DNA of 64,000 nucleotides from Planctomycetota bacterium. Its GTDB lineage: Bacteria > Planctomycetota > Brocadiia > SM23-32 > JAKLEA01. Below are positions 42,811 to 53,772 of this stretch, piece after piece. The notes beneath the pieces were generated by a model that was not told the DNA's origin, did not search any database, and saw only the letters and a list, made by a program, of their open reading frames with translations. The DNA is taken from assembly GCA_022711755.1 (NCBI GenBank), contig JAKLEA010000005.1:1-64000 (forward strand). The letters are read 5' to 3'. The stretch's first letter is position 1; each line of letters opens with the position of its first letter. The position numbers and the translations under genes were made by a program.

Positions 42811-43863
42811 TCATGCGCCTTTCATGTGTTCGGCCACGCGGCGCGTGTTCGGACGCATAATGACGCCATGCTCGGTGATGATTCCCGTTATGTTCTCCGC
42901 CGGGGACACGTCGAAGGCGGGATTATAGACCTTGACGCCTTCCGGCGCTGTGCGTGTTCCAAACCCCTCCGTTATCTCCTCCGCCGCGCGTTCCTCGATT
43001 GGGATGCCCGACCCGTCCGGTAGCGTAAGATCAAACGTCGAGACGGGCGCGGCAATGTAGAACTTCACCCCGTGAGCCTTCGCGATCACGGAGAGGCCGT
43101 AGGTTCCGACTTTATTCGCCGTGTCGCCGTTGGCGGCGATCCTGTCTGCGCCGACGACGGCCATCTGAACGCGCCCCTCCTTCATGACCTGCGCCGCCAT
43201 ATTGTCGCAGATGAGCGTGCAGTCAATCCCTGCCCGCTGGAGTTCCCAAGCCGTCAGCCGCGCGCCCTGGAGCAGGGGGCGCGTCTCATCCATGAAGACA
43301 TGGAATCGCTTCCCCTGCTCCTTCGCGGCGAACATGACGGCGAGAGCCGTTCCGTAATCGGCCGTCGCAAGCCCGCCGGCATTGCAGTGGGTCAGCAGGC
43401 CCATGCCGTCGCTCACGAGCGCCGCCCCATTGCGTCCGATCCGCCGGCATATCTCCATGTCCTCTTCGCGAATCTTTCGGGCTTCATGCAGCAGGCGCGT
43501 TTTCAGCAACGGGATGGGCAGCTCCCGGTTCTCCAGTGCGACGCGCTTCATCCTGTCCATCCCCCAGAACAGGTTGACCGCCGTCGGCCTTGAAGTCGCC
43601 AGATAGTTCTTTGTTTCGTCAAGCTCACGCAGAAAATCATCGAAATCCCGGGCGGAGCTGTCCTGAACACCCAGGACTATGCCGAAGGCGCCGGCGATTC
43701 CGAGCGCCGGAGCGCCGCGAACCTGTAGCGTCTTGATCGCGTTCCAAAGGCTCTTCACGTCCCCGCAGGTCATTTCTCGGAAGTTAATCGGAAGGTCTTT
43801 CTGGGCGACCATGCGAACCTTTCCGGGCAGACCGCCATCCCAGTTGATCGTTTCGACGGGCAT
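42811..43863 (-). CDS. mtnA: S-methyl-5-thioribose-1-phosphate isomerase
   Basis: 350 residues with the MtnA/eIF2B-like motifs QVRGAPALGIAGA, LTHCNAGGLAT (catalytic Cys) and GADRIAANGDTANKVGTYG (catalytic Asp). Converts 5-methylthioribose-1-phosphate to the ribulose form in methionine salvage. Length and start (GGAG upstream of the ATG) match the family. No other salvage genes are next to it. Divergent from rpsO. Confidence 0.95.
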   Translation of the reverse strand: MPVETINWDGGLPGKVRMVAQKDLPINFREMTCGDVKSLWNAIKTLQVRGAPALGIAGAFGIVLGVQDSSARDFDDFLRELDETKNYLATSRPTAVNLFWGMDRMKRVALENRELPIPLLKTRLLHEARKIREEDMEICRRIGRNGAALVSDGMGLLTHCNAGGLATADYGTALAVMFAAKEQGKRFHVFMDETRPLLQGARLTAWELQRAGIDCTLICDNMAAQVMKEGRVQMAVVGADRIAANGDTANKVGTYGLSVIAKAHGVKFYIAAPVSTFDLTLPDGSGIPIEERAAEEITEGFGTRTAPEGVKVYNPAFDVSPAENITGIITEHGVIMRPNTRRVAEHMKGA

Positions 43864-44030
43864 CAGGAATCTCCAAAATCAATGTTGCATTCGGGCGAAC
43901 GGTTCGTGTAGACTCAGTTTCACCGGCGGGGGCGGCGGGATTCAATGATTATTTTCCGCAGTTGCCCGGAATGAAGTCGGGAATTAAGGCGTCGGTTGCT
44001 TTTTCATGCCAGTGGAAACCGTTTTTTGTG

Positions 44031-44059
44031 TTGCATTGCAATCGGGTTCGTGCTAAAAA
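44031..44059 (+). promoter_or_regulatory. Candidate rpsO-pnp promoter
   Basis: TTGCAT (44031-44036) and TAAAAA (44054-44059) are 17 bases apart, 48 bases before the rpsO ATG, in an AT-rich stretch. Both hexamers are imperfect, so the call is modest. Confidence 0.4.
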
Positions 44060-44106
44060 ATTACTTTCGCAGTTCGGAAAGAAAGAAGAAAGACGACAAG
44101 ACAAGC

Positions 44107-44379
44107 ATGGTGACAGTGGAAATGCAGAGCAAACAAGACATCATTGGGAAGTTTCGTGTTCACGAGGCTGACACGGGTTCCCCCGAAGTTCAAGTTGCCC
44201 TATTGACGGCAAGGATTGAGCACCTGACCGAGCATCTGAGGGGCCACAAGAAGGACTATGCGTCCAGAAGAGGTCTGTTACAGATGGTTGGGCAGAGGTC
44301 CGCTCTCTTGAAGTATCTCAACAGCAAAGATCCGGCTCGCTACAAAGGCATTTGTGAAAAGCTTGGTCTCAGGAAGTAG
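44107..44379 (+). CDS. rpsO: 30S ribosomal protein S15
   Basis: 90 residues from the ATG at 44107 (an in-frame ATG at 44122 is also possible). The core [23 protein letters not shown], then [25 protein letters not shown] and the ending GLRK are diagnostic of S15, which binds 16S rRNA early in 30S assembly. It is followed by pnp, the usual bacterial order rpsO-pnp. Confidence 0.97.
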   Translation: MVTVEMQSKQDIIGKFRVHEADTGSPEVQVALLTARIEHLTEHLRGHKKDYASRRGLLQMVGQRSALLKYLNSKDPARYKGICEKLGLRK

Positions 44380-44614
44380 GAACGCGGTTCGCGGAAGGCA
44401 AAGCGGAAGACAGGAGAGAAGGTCAGGCGGAGAAGGAAAAAAGCGGTATCCCCAAGCGGCTGGAATTGTCGTCCCACCCCACCGGTCAATCTTTCCGGTT
44501 GTCCGATCTCCCCGTTCGTTCCAAGCGTGTTACGCACACTCGACCGCGTCCCCCGAGCGCAATTAACAGGGAATTCCCTTTAACAAAGCAGAAAACAAGC
44601 GGAGGTAAGAGAAG

Positions 44615-46726
<2,112 letters not shown>

Positions 46727-46757
46727 ACGCAGGATCATCCCGGAAACGACGCAGGCA

Positions 46758-47459
46758 ATGGCTGATGACGCCGAAAAGAGGACGGAAACGGCGGAGATGG
46801 ATCACCTCGTGCGCGAGCTGACCCATGAAATCCGCAATCCTCTCAATGCCCTCGGCATACACCTGCGCCTCTTGAGCGAAGACGCCCGCCGGCTGCCGCC
46901 CGAGCAATCGGGCGGCATGCTGGACAGGCTTGATATCCTCCAGCGGCAGGCCTTTCAACTGAAGGAACTCCTGGATGATTTCCTTCGCTACGCGAGCCGT
47001 ACGACCCCCCGCCTGGAACCTTCCGACCCACGCGACGCAGTCATGGAAGTCCTGGATTTCGTCGAGCCGGAGGCTCTGGAAAACAACGTCTGCGTGGAAA
47101 CGGACTGGCAGGCTGGCGCGCTCACGATTCCGCTCGATAAAGGCTTGTTCAAGCAGGCCGTGCTGAATATCATAATGAATGCCTTCAAGGCGATGCCTGA
47201 GGGAGGGAAACTCAAGATCGGCGTCGTGACACGTGACGGCATTTTCCTCCTCAGCATAAGCGACACGGGGCGCGGAATGCCGCCGGAATGCGCCGAACGA
47301 CTTTTCGAGCCGAGTTTTTCGGCTTCCCCGGGCGGCGGATCGGGCCTCGGATTGGCTATCACAAGCAGGATCGTCAGGGAACACGGAGGGAGAATAGAGG
47401 TTGCCAGCGAACCTGGCAAAGGAACCTGTTTCACAATCAGCCTGCCGATTGGAACATGA
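46758..47459 (+). CDS. Soluble histidine kinase without a sensor domain
   Basis: 233 residues from the ATG at 46758, 31 bases after pnp. HisKA with ELTHEIRNPLNALGIHL (~20) and HATPase with NIIMNAFKAMP, DTGRGMP and GSGLGLAI. There is no sensor or membrane part, so it is an unusually short cytoplasmic kinase that probably takes its signal from a partner protein. It precedes an NtrC-type regulator by 72 bases, its likely partner. Confidence 0.88.
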   Translation: MADDAEKRTETAEMDHLVRELTHEIRNPLNALGIHLRLLSEDARRLPPEQSGGMLDRLDILQRQAFQLKELLDDFLRYASRTTPRLEPSDPRDAVMEVLDFVEPEALENNVCVETDWQAGALTIPLDKGLFKQAVLNIIMNAFKAMPEGGKLKIGVVTRDGIFLLSISDTGRGMPPECAERLFEPSFSASPGGGSGLGLAITSRIVREHGGRIEVASEPGKGTCFTISLPIGT

Positions 47460-47531
47460 GCGCGGCAGACTTTGCCATGATCCATTTCCGGTTCTGTCTG
47501 AATTTGAAACAGAATCCACGCTCTTGCCCGG

Positions 47532-48890
47532 ATGACGGAAAAGGGAAACATCCTGATAGTTGAAGACGATCCTGACAGCGCGGTCGCAATGGCCGAGGCC
47601 CTGGAGCGCGACGGCCATTCCTGCGCGACAACGCCAAGCGGGCGCGAAGCAATTGAAAAGGCCTCCGGCGGCGAATATGAAGTCGTCATAACGGACCTCA
47701 GACTGCCCGATATTGACGGTATGCAGGTGCTCCAGCAGATCAGGGACGCATCCCCTGAGACCGAGTTGATCATGGTCACCGCCTATGGGCGGCATAATAC
47801 GGCGGTGGAGGCCATGCAGCGCGGCGCGTCGGCCTACATCAGCAAACCCGTCAACACGGATGAGTTGCGGGTGATCGTCAATCGCTCCACGGACCTGATC
47901 GGCACCCGCCGTGAAAACCAGGCCCTTCGCCGGCAGTTGAACGTCCGTTTCGGACTGGAGAATATTATCGGCAACAGCGCCGGGATGGTCCGCATCTTCG
48001 AGTTGATTCATCAGATAGCTCCGACGGACGCGACCGTCCTGATTCAGGGGGAAAGCGGAACCGGCAAGGAATTGATAGCCCGCGCCATCCATGCCAACAG
48101 CCGAAGGGGCAGCCAGCGTTTTGTCGTCCTGAACTGCGCCGCCCTTACCGAGAGCTTGCTGGAAAGCGAATTGTTCGGCCACGAGAAGGGCGCATTCACC
48201 GGCGCGACCGTCCAGCGCGTCGGCCTTTTCGAGCACGCCGACCATGGAACAATCTTCCTGGATGAAATCGGCGATATGCCGCTATCAAGCCAGGTCAAAC
48301 TCCTGCGCGTTCTTGAAACGGGGGAGATTGTCAGGGTCGGCAGCAACGAGCCGATACGCGTGGACGTCCGCGTTCTCGCCGCCACGCATCGGAATCTCTC
48401 CGAGTTCGTGGAGGACAAGAAGTTCAGGGAGGACCTGTTCTATCGCCTGAATGTCGTTTCTCTGCGACTCCCCCCCCTGCGGGAACGCCGGGAGGACATA
48501 AGCCTCCTTGCGGCGAGCTTCATGGAAATGTTCGCTTCTGAGCACGGCAAGCGCATAACGGGCATCAGCCCGGACGCCATGAACGCGCTTTTCAGCCATG
48601 ACTGGCCCGGCAACGTGCGGCAGTTGAAGAATTGCGTCGAACACATGGTCGTCGTTTCACGAGACGATGTTCTGGACACGGACGACCTTCCGGATTACGT
48701 TGTCGGGCGCTCTGCTCCGGTTGAAGGAGCATCTCCGGAAAACGCGCCGATGACGCTGGAAGACCTTGAGCGCGAGCATGTCCGCCGCGTGCTTCAGATG
48801 GTCGGCGGAAACCGGGAAAAAGCGGCTCAGATTCTCGGCATAGGCGAGCGTACGCTTTACCGCAAAATCGAGCGTTACGACCTGCGCTGA
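47532..48890 (+). CDS. Sigma54-dependent response regulator (second NtrC family member)
   Basis: 452 residues. Receiver (1-~120) with LIVEDDPD, phospho-Asp in VVITDLRLPDIDG and Lys in SKPV; AAA+ domain (~145-375) with GESGTGKE, GAFTGA (in GHEKGAFTGATV), Walker B FLDEIGD; Fis-type HTH at the end (REKAAQILGIGERTLYRKI). The GAFTGA loop is intact. Paired with the soluble kinase upstream. Its target is not evident; the candidate sigma54 site nearest downstream is at 58632. Confidence 0.93.
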   Translation: MTEKGNILIVEDDPDSAVAMAEALERDGHSCATTPSGREAIEKASGGEYEVVITDLRLPDIDGMQVLQQIRDASPETELIMVTAYGRHNTAVEAMQRGASAYISKPVNTDELRVIVNRSTDLIGTRRENQALRRQLNVRFGLENIIGNSAGMVRIFELIHQIAPTDATVLIQGESGTGKELIARAIHANSRRGSQRFVVLNCAALTESLLESELFGHEKGAFTGATVQRVGLFEHADHGTIFLDEIGDMPLSSQVKLLRVLETGEIVRVGSNEPIRVDVRVLAATHRNLSEFVEDKKFREDLFYRLNVVSLRLPPLRERREDISLLAASFMEMFASEHGKRITGISPDAMNALFSHDWPGNVRQLKNCVEHMVVVSRDDVLDTDDLPDYVVGRSAPVEGASPENAPMTLEDLEREHVRRVLQMVGGNREKAAQILGIGERTLYRKIERYDLR

Positions 48891-48932
48891 ATCACCCCGC
48901 GACCGAGCGGGGAAACTGAATGGAGACGCGAC

Positions 48933-49295
48933 ATGCCGGAAGAAAAAACCTGTTCCATATGCGGCAAACCGCTGGCTGAAGGCACAAAGGACACCGGGGC
49001 GGAAACGTGCCCCGAATGTGCCCCCCAAACCGCCGCCGCCGGCGAGAGTTCAAAACGCGACGTCCAGCTTGTCATACTCCAATCAATACTGGGAGAACTA
49101 CGCAAGATCAGCCGCGCTACAGTCTACGAATCAGGCTCCTGGTTGAATATCGTAGGCCTTGTCTTCCAGTGCCTGACCTTTCCGTGCCTGGTGTTCGCAT
49201 ACATCTATCGTCAGAGCGACATTCACATCAGCTACCTGTTGCTGGCGATCCTCGTTCAACTGATGGCATTGAGCTTCTTCACCGCGGGCAAGTAG
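48933..49295 (+). CDS. Small zinc-ribbon membrane protein
   Basis: 120 residues. N-terminal CSICGKPL ... CPECAP (two CxxC pairs, zinc ribbon), a short amphipathic region, and two transmembrane helices at the C-terminus (NIVGLVFQCLTFPCLVFAYIY and the following segment). GGAGA about eight bases upstream supports the start. The ATG of dacB follows its stop after one base, so expression is coupled. Function unknown. Confidence 0.75.
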   Translation: MPEEKTCSICGKPLAEGTKDTGAETCPECAPQTAAAGESSKRDVQLVILQSILGELRKISRATVYESGSWLNIVGLVFQCLTFPCLVFAYIYRQSDIHISYLLLAILVQLMALSFFTAGK

Positions 49296-49296
49296 G

Positions 49297-50733
49297 ATGC
49301 CTTATAACAGGAAAAGATACTCGACGTTGTTTCTCTCAGCATTGCTGTTGCTTCATGGGGCATGGATCTCGCAGGCGCGCGCCGGCATAGCCGATATTCT
49401 CGCCTCATCGCGTTACCGGAGCGCGCAGGTCGGCATACTTGTCGTTGACGCGGAAACAGGCAAAGAGGTTTTTTCCCATTACGCAGATCGCCCGCTGATT
49501 CCCGCGTCGAACATGAAAGTCGTCATATCCGTCACGGCGCTCGGCGCGCTCGGATCCGGTTTCAAGTTCAAGACGCCGGTCTATCGCCAGGGAAATGTCA
49601 CAAACGGCGTTCTCAAAGGCAACCTGGCAATCTGCGGGCGGGGGGACCCGAATCTTTCGGGACGATTTCACGACGGCGACGCGCTTCATTGCTTCCGGAA
49701 TCTGGCTGCCCAAGTCGCGGCGTCAGGAATTAAACGGATAGAAGGCGATATTGTGGGCGATGATTCCTACTTTGACCGCGAGCTTATCAATCCGGGCTGG
49801 CCGGACGATCAGTTACAGAACTGGTATTGCGCGCCGATAAACGCACTCTCGGCAAACGATAACTGCATAAGCGTCGGCGTCAGACCGCCGGCCGGAAGCT
49901 CGGTTGCTGTCATCGGTCTGTCTCCGCCTACCCGGTTCTTCGAGATACGTAACACATGCAAGTCGGGCCGGACAAATGCAGTAGCCGTCTACCGAAGCCA
50001 GGGAACAAACTCAATTATAGTCTCTGGAACAATCAAGAGTGGCGTCCAGGGAGGAATCGTGACAGTCCACGATCCGGCGCTGTTCACAACCACGCTCTTC
50101 AGGGAACAGCTTGAAAGCGCCGGGATAAAGGTGACCGGAAAGACCCGTCTTATCGGACGCGACGAGACAGTATCCAAATCGGAAAAACTCAAGGTTGCCG
50201 AATGGGTTTCCGGAATGCCGGAGACCTTGAAGGCGATGAACAAGAACAGCCAGAATTTTTACGCCGAGATGATGCTGAAGACGATCGGCGCCGTCTTTCG
50301 CGGGAAGGGAACAACGAAGAACGGCCACGAAGTGATCAAGGAAGTGATGACCCGCCTCGGCGTAAGCAAGGAGCATTACGTATTTGAGGATGGATGCGGG
50401 CTGGCGCGCGGCAATCGTGTCTCAGCCAGGCTGTTGACCACGCTCCTGGCGTACTCATGGAAGAAGCCGGCCTATAGGCAGGCGATGCTGGACAGCCTGC
50501 CCGTTGGCGGCGTTGACGGCACGCTCTCTCGCCGCTTCCGTGAAAATGGCCTGAAAGAGCAGGTATTTGCTAAGACGGGTTACGTCAGCCGCGCCGGCTC
50601 TTTAAGCGGTTACTGCAAGACGAAAAATGGACGCTGGCTCGTTTTCAGCATCCTAGTTAATGACATGAATTCCAACGGTGAGATGAAAAGCCTTCAGGAC
50701 GAGGTGGTCAGATACCTCGTGAAGAATTTTTGA
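49297..50733 (+). CDS. dacB: D-alanyl-D-alanine carboxypeptidase/endopeptidase, PBP4 (DacB) type
   Basis: 478 residues with a signal peptide ending in QARA. Penicillin-binding-protein active-site motifs: SxxK in PASNMKV (Ser ~67), SxN in NSQNFYAEMM (~325) and KTG in AKTGYVSRAGSLSGY (~430). The block INALSANDNCISV and the large insert between SxxK and SxN are typical of class C PBP4. It trims peptidoglycan peptides in the periplasm. The start lies one base after the zinc-ribbon gene. Confidence 0.93.
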   Translation: MPYNRKRYSTLFLSALLLLHGAWISQARAGIADILASSRYRSAQVGILVVDAETGKEVFSHYADRPLIPASNMKVVISVTALGALGSGFKFKTPVYRQGNVTNGVLKGNLAICGRGDPNLSGRFHDGDALHCFRNLAAQVAASGIKRIEGDIVGDDSYFDRELINPGWPDDQLQNWYCAPINALSANDNCISVGVRPPAGSSVAVIGLSPPTRFFEIRNTCKSGRTNAVAVYRSQGTNSIIVSGTIKSGVQGGIVTVHDPALFTTTLFREQLESAGIKVTGKTRLIGRDETVSKSEKLKVAEWVSGMPETLKAMNKNSQNFYAEMMLKTIGAVFRGKGTTKNGHEVIKEVMTRLGVSKEHYVFEDGCGLARGNRVSARLLTTLLAYSWKKPAYRQAMLDSLPVGGVDGTLSRRFRENGLKEQVFAKTGYVSRAGSLSGYCKTKNGRWLVFSILVNDMNSNGEMKSLQDEVVRYLVKNF

Positions 50734-50784
50734 TCATCCCCTGTTTATCGCATTCTCCCGGACGGCTGTCCCTCATGTCCTCAC

Positions 50785-51045
50785 CTAACGAAAAAGCGGC
50801 AAATCCCGCGAATTGACCCGCCGCAGGGGCAGCCCCGGATTGGGTCTCTTTTCCCATCCAGCCGCCTTGACGATTGAATATATCCTTCTCTCCGATTCCT
50901 CCTGTGAAAGTTCGCCTTCCAGCCGAAGTCTCATCAGTTTCAGCAATGCGCGCCTGGCCACCCGCCTGCGCAATTGGGTCGTCCGGACCCCGTCAAAACT
51001 CTCCTGGTTTACCGACCTTGCAACGACATTCGCGTTCACAACCAT
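50785..51045 (-). CDS. Small hypothetical protein downstream of lexA
   Basis: 86 residues from the ATG at 51045. It overlaps the preceding small gene by ten bases. Arg-rich and helical (RRRVARRALLKLMRLRLEGE, then LSQEESERRIYSIVKAAG); no family recognised. A DNA- or membrane-associated role would fit the basic helices but is a guess. Being third in the lexA run it may be damage-inducible. Confidence 0.55.
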   Translation of the reverse strand: MVVNANVVARSVNQESFDGVRTTQLRRRVARRALLKLMRLRLEGELSQEESERRIYSIVKAAGWEKRPNPGLPLRRVNSRDLPLFR

Positions 51046-51218
51046 GTTAGCGCCATGCCCCACAGGAAAAGGAGGGCGGGGAGCGCGGCCAGTTCCCACA
51101 CCAGCCGCGCAGGATCGTCCCTCCAGCACCATCTCAGCAGTCGCAGGAATCCCCATCCCGACCGTCTCGGGATACGAGCCATTTTGCAATCACCCGTTAC
51201 CGGTATTAATGCTTCCAT
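51036..51218 (-). CDS. Small membrane protein downstream of lexA
   Basis: 60 residues from the ATG at 51218, ten bases after the lexA stop; the ribosome site GAGGAA overlaps the lexA stop region. Basic N-terminal half (MARIPRRSGWGFLRLLRWCW) followed by one hydrophobic helix (LVWELAALPALLFLWGMALT) at the C-terminus. Small SOS-induced membrane proteins that block division are known elsewhere; similarity here is only in size and layout. Confidence 0.6.
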   Translation of the reverse strand: MEALIPVTGDCKMARIPRRSGWGFLRLLRWCWRDDPARLVWELAALPALLFLWGMALTWL

Positions 51219-51228
51219 CTCGCGTTCC

Positions 51229-51831
51229 TCAAAATTTGCGGACAAGCCCGACAACCTTTCCGCAAATCTCAACCTCGTCTTCCGATCCCACTATACGCGG
51301 CGACATGGTTCGATTAGCGGGTTGAAGCTTCAGCCCGTTCTTCAGGAAAAAGACCTTTTTGACGGTTGCCTCATCGCCGACCCTGACAACTGCTATATCA
51401 CCATTCTTCACGTCCGCTCTGGGATCAACAATAACGTGATCGCCGTCCAGCATCCCTGCCTCGATCATGCTTTCACCCCGGATGCGAAGGGCGAATCTGT
51501 CCCCGCCTCCCATTTCTGCGCAATCAAGTTTTCCTTCCAAGTTTTCTTCAGCAAGAATGGGACTACCTGCGGCAACGCGGCCTATGATCGGCACGCCGTC
51601 ACGATCGCTGATGCTTCCCACAGGATGAAGCTGCCTGGACTTTCCTTTGCCTCGGCGGAGATATCCCTTGCGCTCAATCGCGCATAGGTGATCGCTCACC
51701 GCGCGAGGCGAGCGCATGCCGAAATGACCGGCAATCTCCCTTACCGTGGGCGGAACGCCCTGGGAGCGTATGCAATCGCTTATGAAATCAAGAATCTCCC
51801 GCTGCCTGTCCGTTAGCTCTTTATTCTTCAT
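51229..51831 (-). CDS. lexA: LexA repressor
   Basis: 200 residues from the ATG at 51831, where the standard LexA opening begins (KELTDRQREILDFISD). Winged helix-turn-helix (PPTVREIAGHFGMRSPRAVSDHL), then the self-cleavage domain: Ala-Gly bond in RVAAGSPI, catalytic Ser in RGESMIEAGM and Lys in ATVKKVF. Other in-frame ATGs lie at 51852 and 51876, but these are weaker. Autoregulation is implied by the palindromes in its own promoter. Two small genes follow closely in the same direction. Confidence 0.96.
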   Translation of the reverse strand: MKNKELTDRQREILDFISDCIRSQGVPPTVREIAGHFGMRSPRAVSDHLCAIERKGYLRRGKGKSRQLHPVGSISDRDGVPIIGRVAAGSPILAEENLEGKLDCAEMGGGDRFALRIRGESMIEAGMLDGDHVIVDPRADVKNGDIAVVRVGDEATVKKVFFLKNGLKLQPANRTMSPRIVGSEDEVEICGKVVGLVRKF

Positions 51832-51877
51832 TTCACTTGACCTGAACAGCATGAAAACCTCGTCATCACCCGACATC

Positions 51878-51921
51878 TGTATTCCTATACACAAGTATAT
51901 ACCATACGCATGTATTGTCAA
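51878..51921 (-). promoter_or_regulatory. lexA promoter with overlapping candidate SOS operators
   Basis: On the minus strand -35 TTGACA (51921-51916) and -10 TATACT (51899-51894) are 16 bases apart. Three perfect short palindromes overlap it: TGTAT-N4-ATACA (51878-51891), TATAC-N4-GTATA (51886-51899, covering the -10), and ATACGCATGTAT (51904-51915, in the spacer; its arms ATAC/GTAT). Binding of LexA to any of them would block transcription. This is inferred autoregulation; operator sequence in this lineage is not known to me. Confidence 0.6.
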
Positions 51922-52194
51922 GAGATAATCACGTTTTTTAAAAAATCTTTCAAGAATGACCTTGGCAGACATCTTCGAGTCTGTCTTCAATCTTTACCGG
52001 CAAGACCTTTTTCATCCGGCATATTCCGTCAGAAATCCGGCTGTTGTGCAAAGTTCATTTCTAATCCTGATCCGTCCAATTAAGGGGTGGCGCGGTTATT
52101 GAAGCGCAACCGTCCGAGTTACAAGGAAGTTGAACATGCTAAACGCCTGCGCTACAACCCGATCCCGCCAATGCCCCATTATTGATAGCCGTAA

Positions 52195-52400
52195 GGGGTC
52201 ACTGACGGGCGGGCGGCCGTAATTTGGATTGCGGCAGTCTTGCTGCCGCCTTGCCGTTTCCCCCGGCTTGCCGGGGTTGGAAACTGCCGGATGCGCAAGC
52301 AAGCTTGCGCAACGGCAAGGCGCAGGCAAGCGCGTCCGCAAAGCGGACGAACGCACTCCAGGGAGATGCGTCCGTGACTGACGCCGTACTGATAGCCTGC
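52195..52400. repeat. Hairpin-rich, multibranched repeat-like sequence upstream of the lipoprotein gene
   Basis: No gene. Four perfect hairpins in 120 bases: GCGGCAG/CTGCCGC (52231-52249), CCCCGGC/GCCGGGG (52261-52276), GCGCAAGC/GCTTGCGC (52293-52310) and CGTCCGC/GCGGACG (52333-52349). An outer 11-bp stem GCCTTGCCGTT/AACGGCAAGGC (52248-52258 with 52311-52321) encloses the second and third, giving a multiway junction. The heptamer ACTGACG occurs on both sides. Probably a mobile or REP/BIME-like repeat. The rest of 51922-52516 has no other recognised feature. Confidence 0.55.
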
Positions 52401-52516
52401 CTTTTTCTTTGCCTTTGCCGCGAAGATGCATTATTTTTTATTGAGGTTTGTTTCAGGCGCGTTCAGCGTCATTTCCCCGACATTGGAGCCTGGTCGGGAG
52501 TTCATCAGGATTTCGC

Positions 52517-53719
52517 ATGGATTGTTCTGTAATTAAACGTTGTTGCCTTGTATGTGCCACGTCGCTGGCGCTGCTGACGGCTTTCAGCGGCTGTTTCGCG
52601 GTCCACTGGGCCGATCAGGAACTGCACAGCGAGTTGCTCGAGGATAAACCGCTCCACAAGGAGAAACTGAGGGAAATACGCATTGAGCCGGTTGTCGCAG
52701 AGGATGCTTCGACATTGAATGTCCTTGTAACCGGCAGGATGCTGGTGACCGAGCAGCCAATCACAAAATATAACAAGGTCTTCTGGCGCAAGAAGCTGGT
52801 GATCGGTTTTTTCCCGGGCATCGGCTCCAACCATTACAGTGGAAACGAAATGGGAGCCCAGATGATCCTCAAGGGCGGCGGGATCATCGTGATAAATGTG
52901 CTTACGCTTGGCATCGCAACGGTGGTTTCATGGTGTTTTGAACCGTTTTCTCCATGGGAGCCGCATCTTGAAGCCAGCCTGATCGGCGCGGTGAAGACCG
53001 GTTACAACGTTACGGAACCTGTCACAGAAGAGGGCGAGCGAACTGAGAAAATTGTTGACGGCCCCCTTGAGGGGCTTGAGGTCACATGTGCCATCCGCAA
53101 TCCGGCTGCCCCGTCGAGCGCATCGTCTTTTGTTCTCACTCAAAAGACTCGACGGGATGGAATTGCAGTATTCAATCCATCCCGTTTCCCTGCGCAGATT
53201 GGAAGTTCTCCGACGGTTGCGATGACCATCGAGGTTCCGGGAGCGGCGTTAATTCCGCCGTCGCAGGCCGTGGAATTGCCTTCAGACAGGATCGGCGGAG
53301 AGTTTCTGCGCCTGGCCTGGATGGGGCGCGTGTCCGGCGGGACCGTGCTTACGGATGAAGGCGTCGTATCCTTTGCCCCGGGCAGCGGCGGCGGCTCCCC
53401 GAAGGCTGAGGTTGCAGCTTCAGCGCAGGTTGAAGCAACGTCCGAAGGAACATCCAGAGTTGTCTTGAACATGATCATTACGAATTCCGGCGATGGCGAT
53501 CTGAACCGCGTGATCGGACGGACAAGGTCGCAGACGCCGGGGCTTGACGGACAATATCTTCTGTTTGGAAGAATTCCCGCCGGCGCGTCGTCATCCCGCG
53601 CATTGGCCATGCCATTGCAGGGCAAGGACGCCGGCGCGGCGATAAATCTGGAGATTGAGTTCAAGGAACAGAACAGCGCAATTCCCGGGGTGTATCAAAT
53701 CCCCGTTGCCGGGAAGTGA
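52517..53719 (+). CDS. Lipoprotein of unknown function
   Basis: 400 residues from the ATG at 52517 (in-frame codons reach 52448). Signal peptide and lipobox (LLTAFSGC) predict a lipid-anchored protein. Residues ~80-140 contain a hydrophobic, Gly-rich segment (GGGIIVINVLTLGIATVVSW) that may be a hairpin membrane segment. The last ~70 residues (VVLNMIITNSGDGDLNRVIG ... GRIPAGASSSRALAM) look like an Ig-like/CARDB-type fold. GGA lies eight bases upstream. It precedes a coiled-coil protein gene by 53 bases; the two may act together on the outside of the cell. Confidence 0.65.
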   Translation: MDCSVIKRCCLVCATSLALLTAFSGCFAVHWADQELHSELLEDKPLHKEKLREIRIEPVVAEDASTLNVLVTGRMLVTEQPITKYNKVFWRKKLVIGFFPGIGSNHYSGNEMGAQMILKGGGIIVINVLTLGIATVVSWCFEPFSPWEPHLEASLIGAVKTGYNVTEPVTEEGERTEKIVDGPLEGLEVTCAIRNPAAPSSASSFVLTQKTRRDGIAVFNPSRFPAQIGSSPTVAMTIEVPGAALIPPSQAVELPSDRIGGEFLRLAWMGRVSGGTVLTDEGVVSFAPGSGGGSPKAEVAASAQVEATSEGTSRVVLNMIITNSGDGDLNRVIGRTRSQTPGLDGQYLLFGRIPAGASSSRALAMPLQGKDAGAAINLEIEFKEQNSAIPGVYQIPVAGK

Positions 53720-53772
53720 CGGGCTGTTCCCACAGGCTGATCAGTCGTTTTTTAATGTAAGGGAGAAAGACA

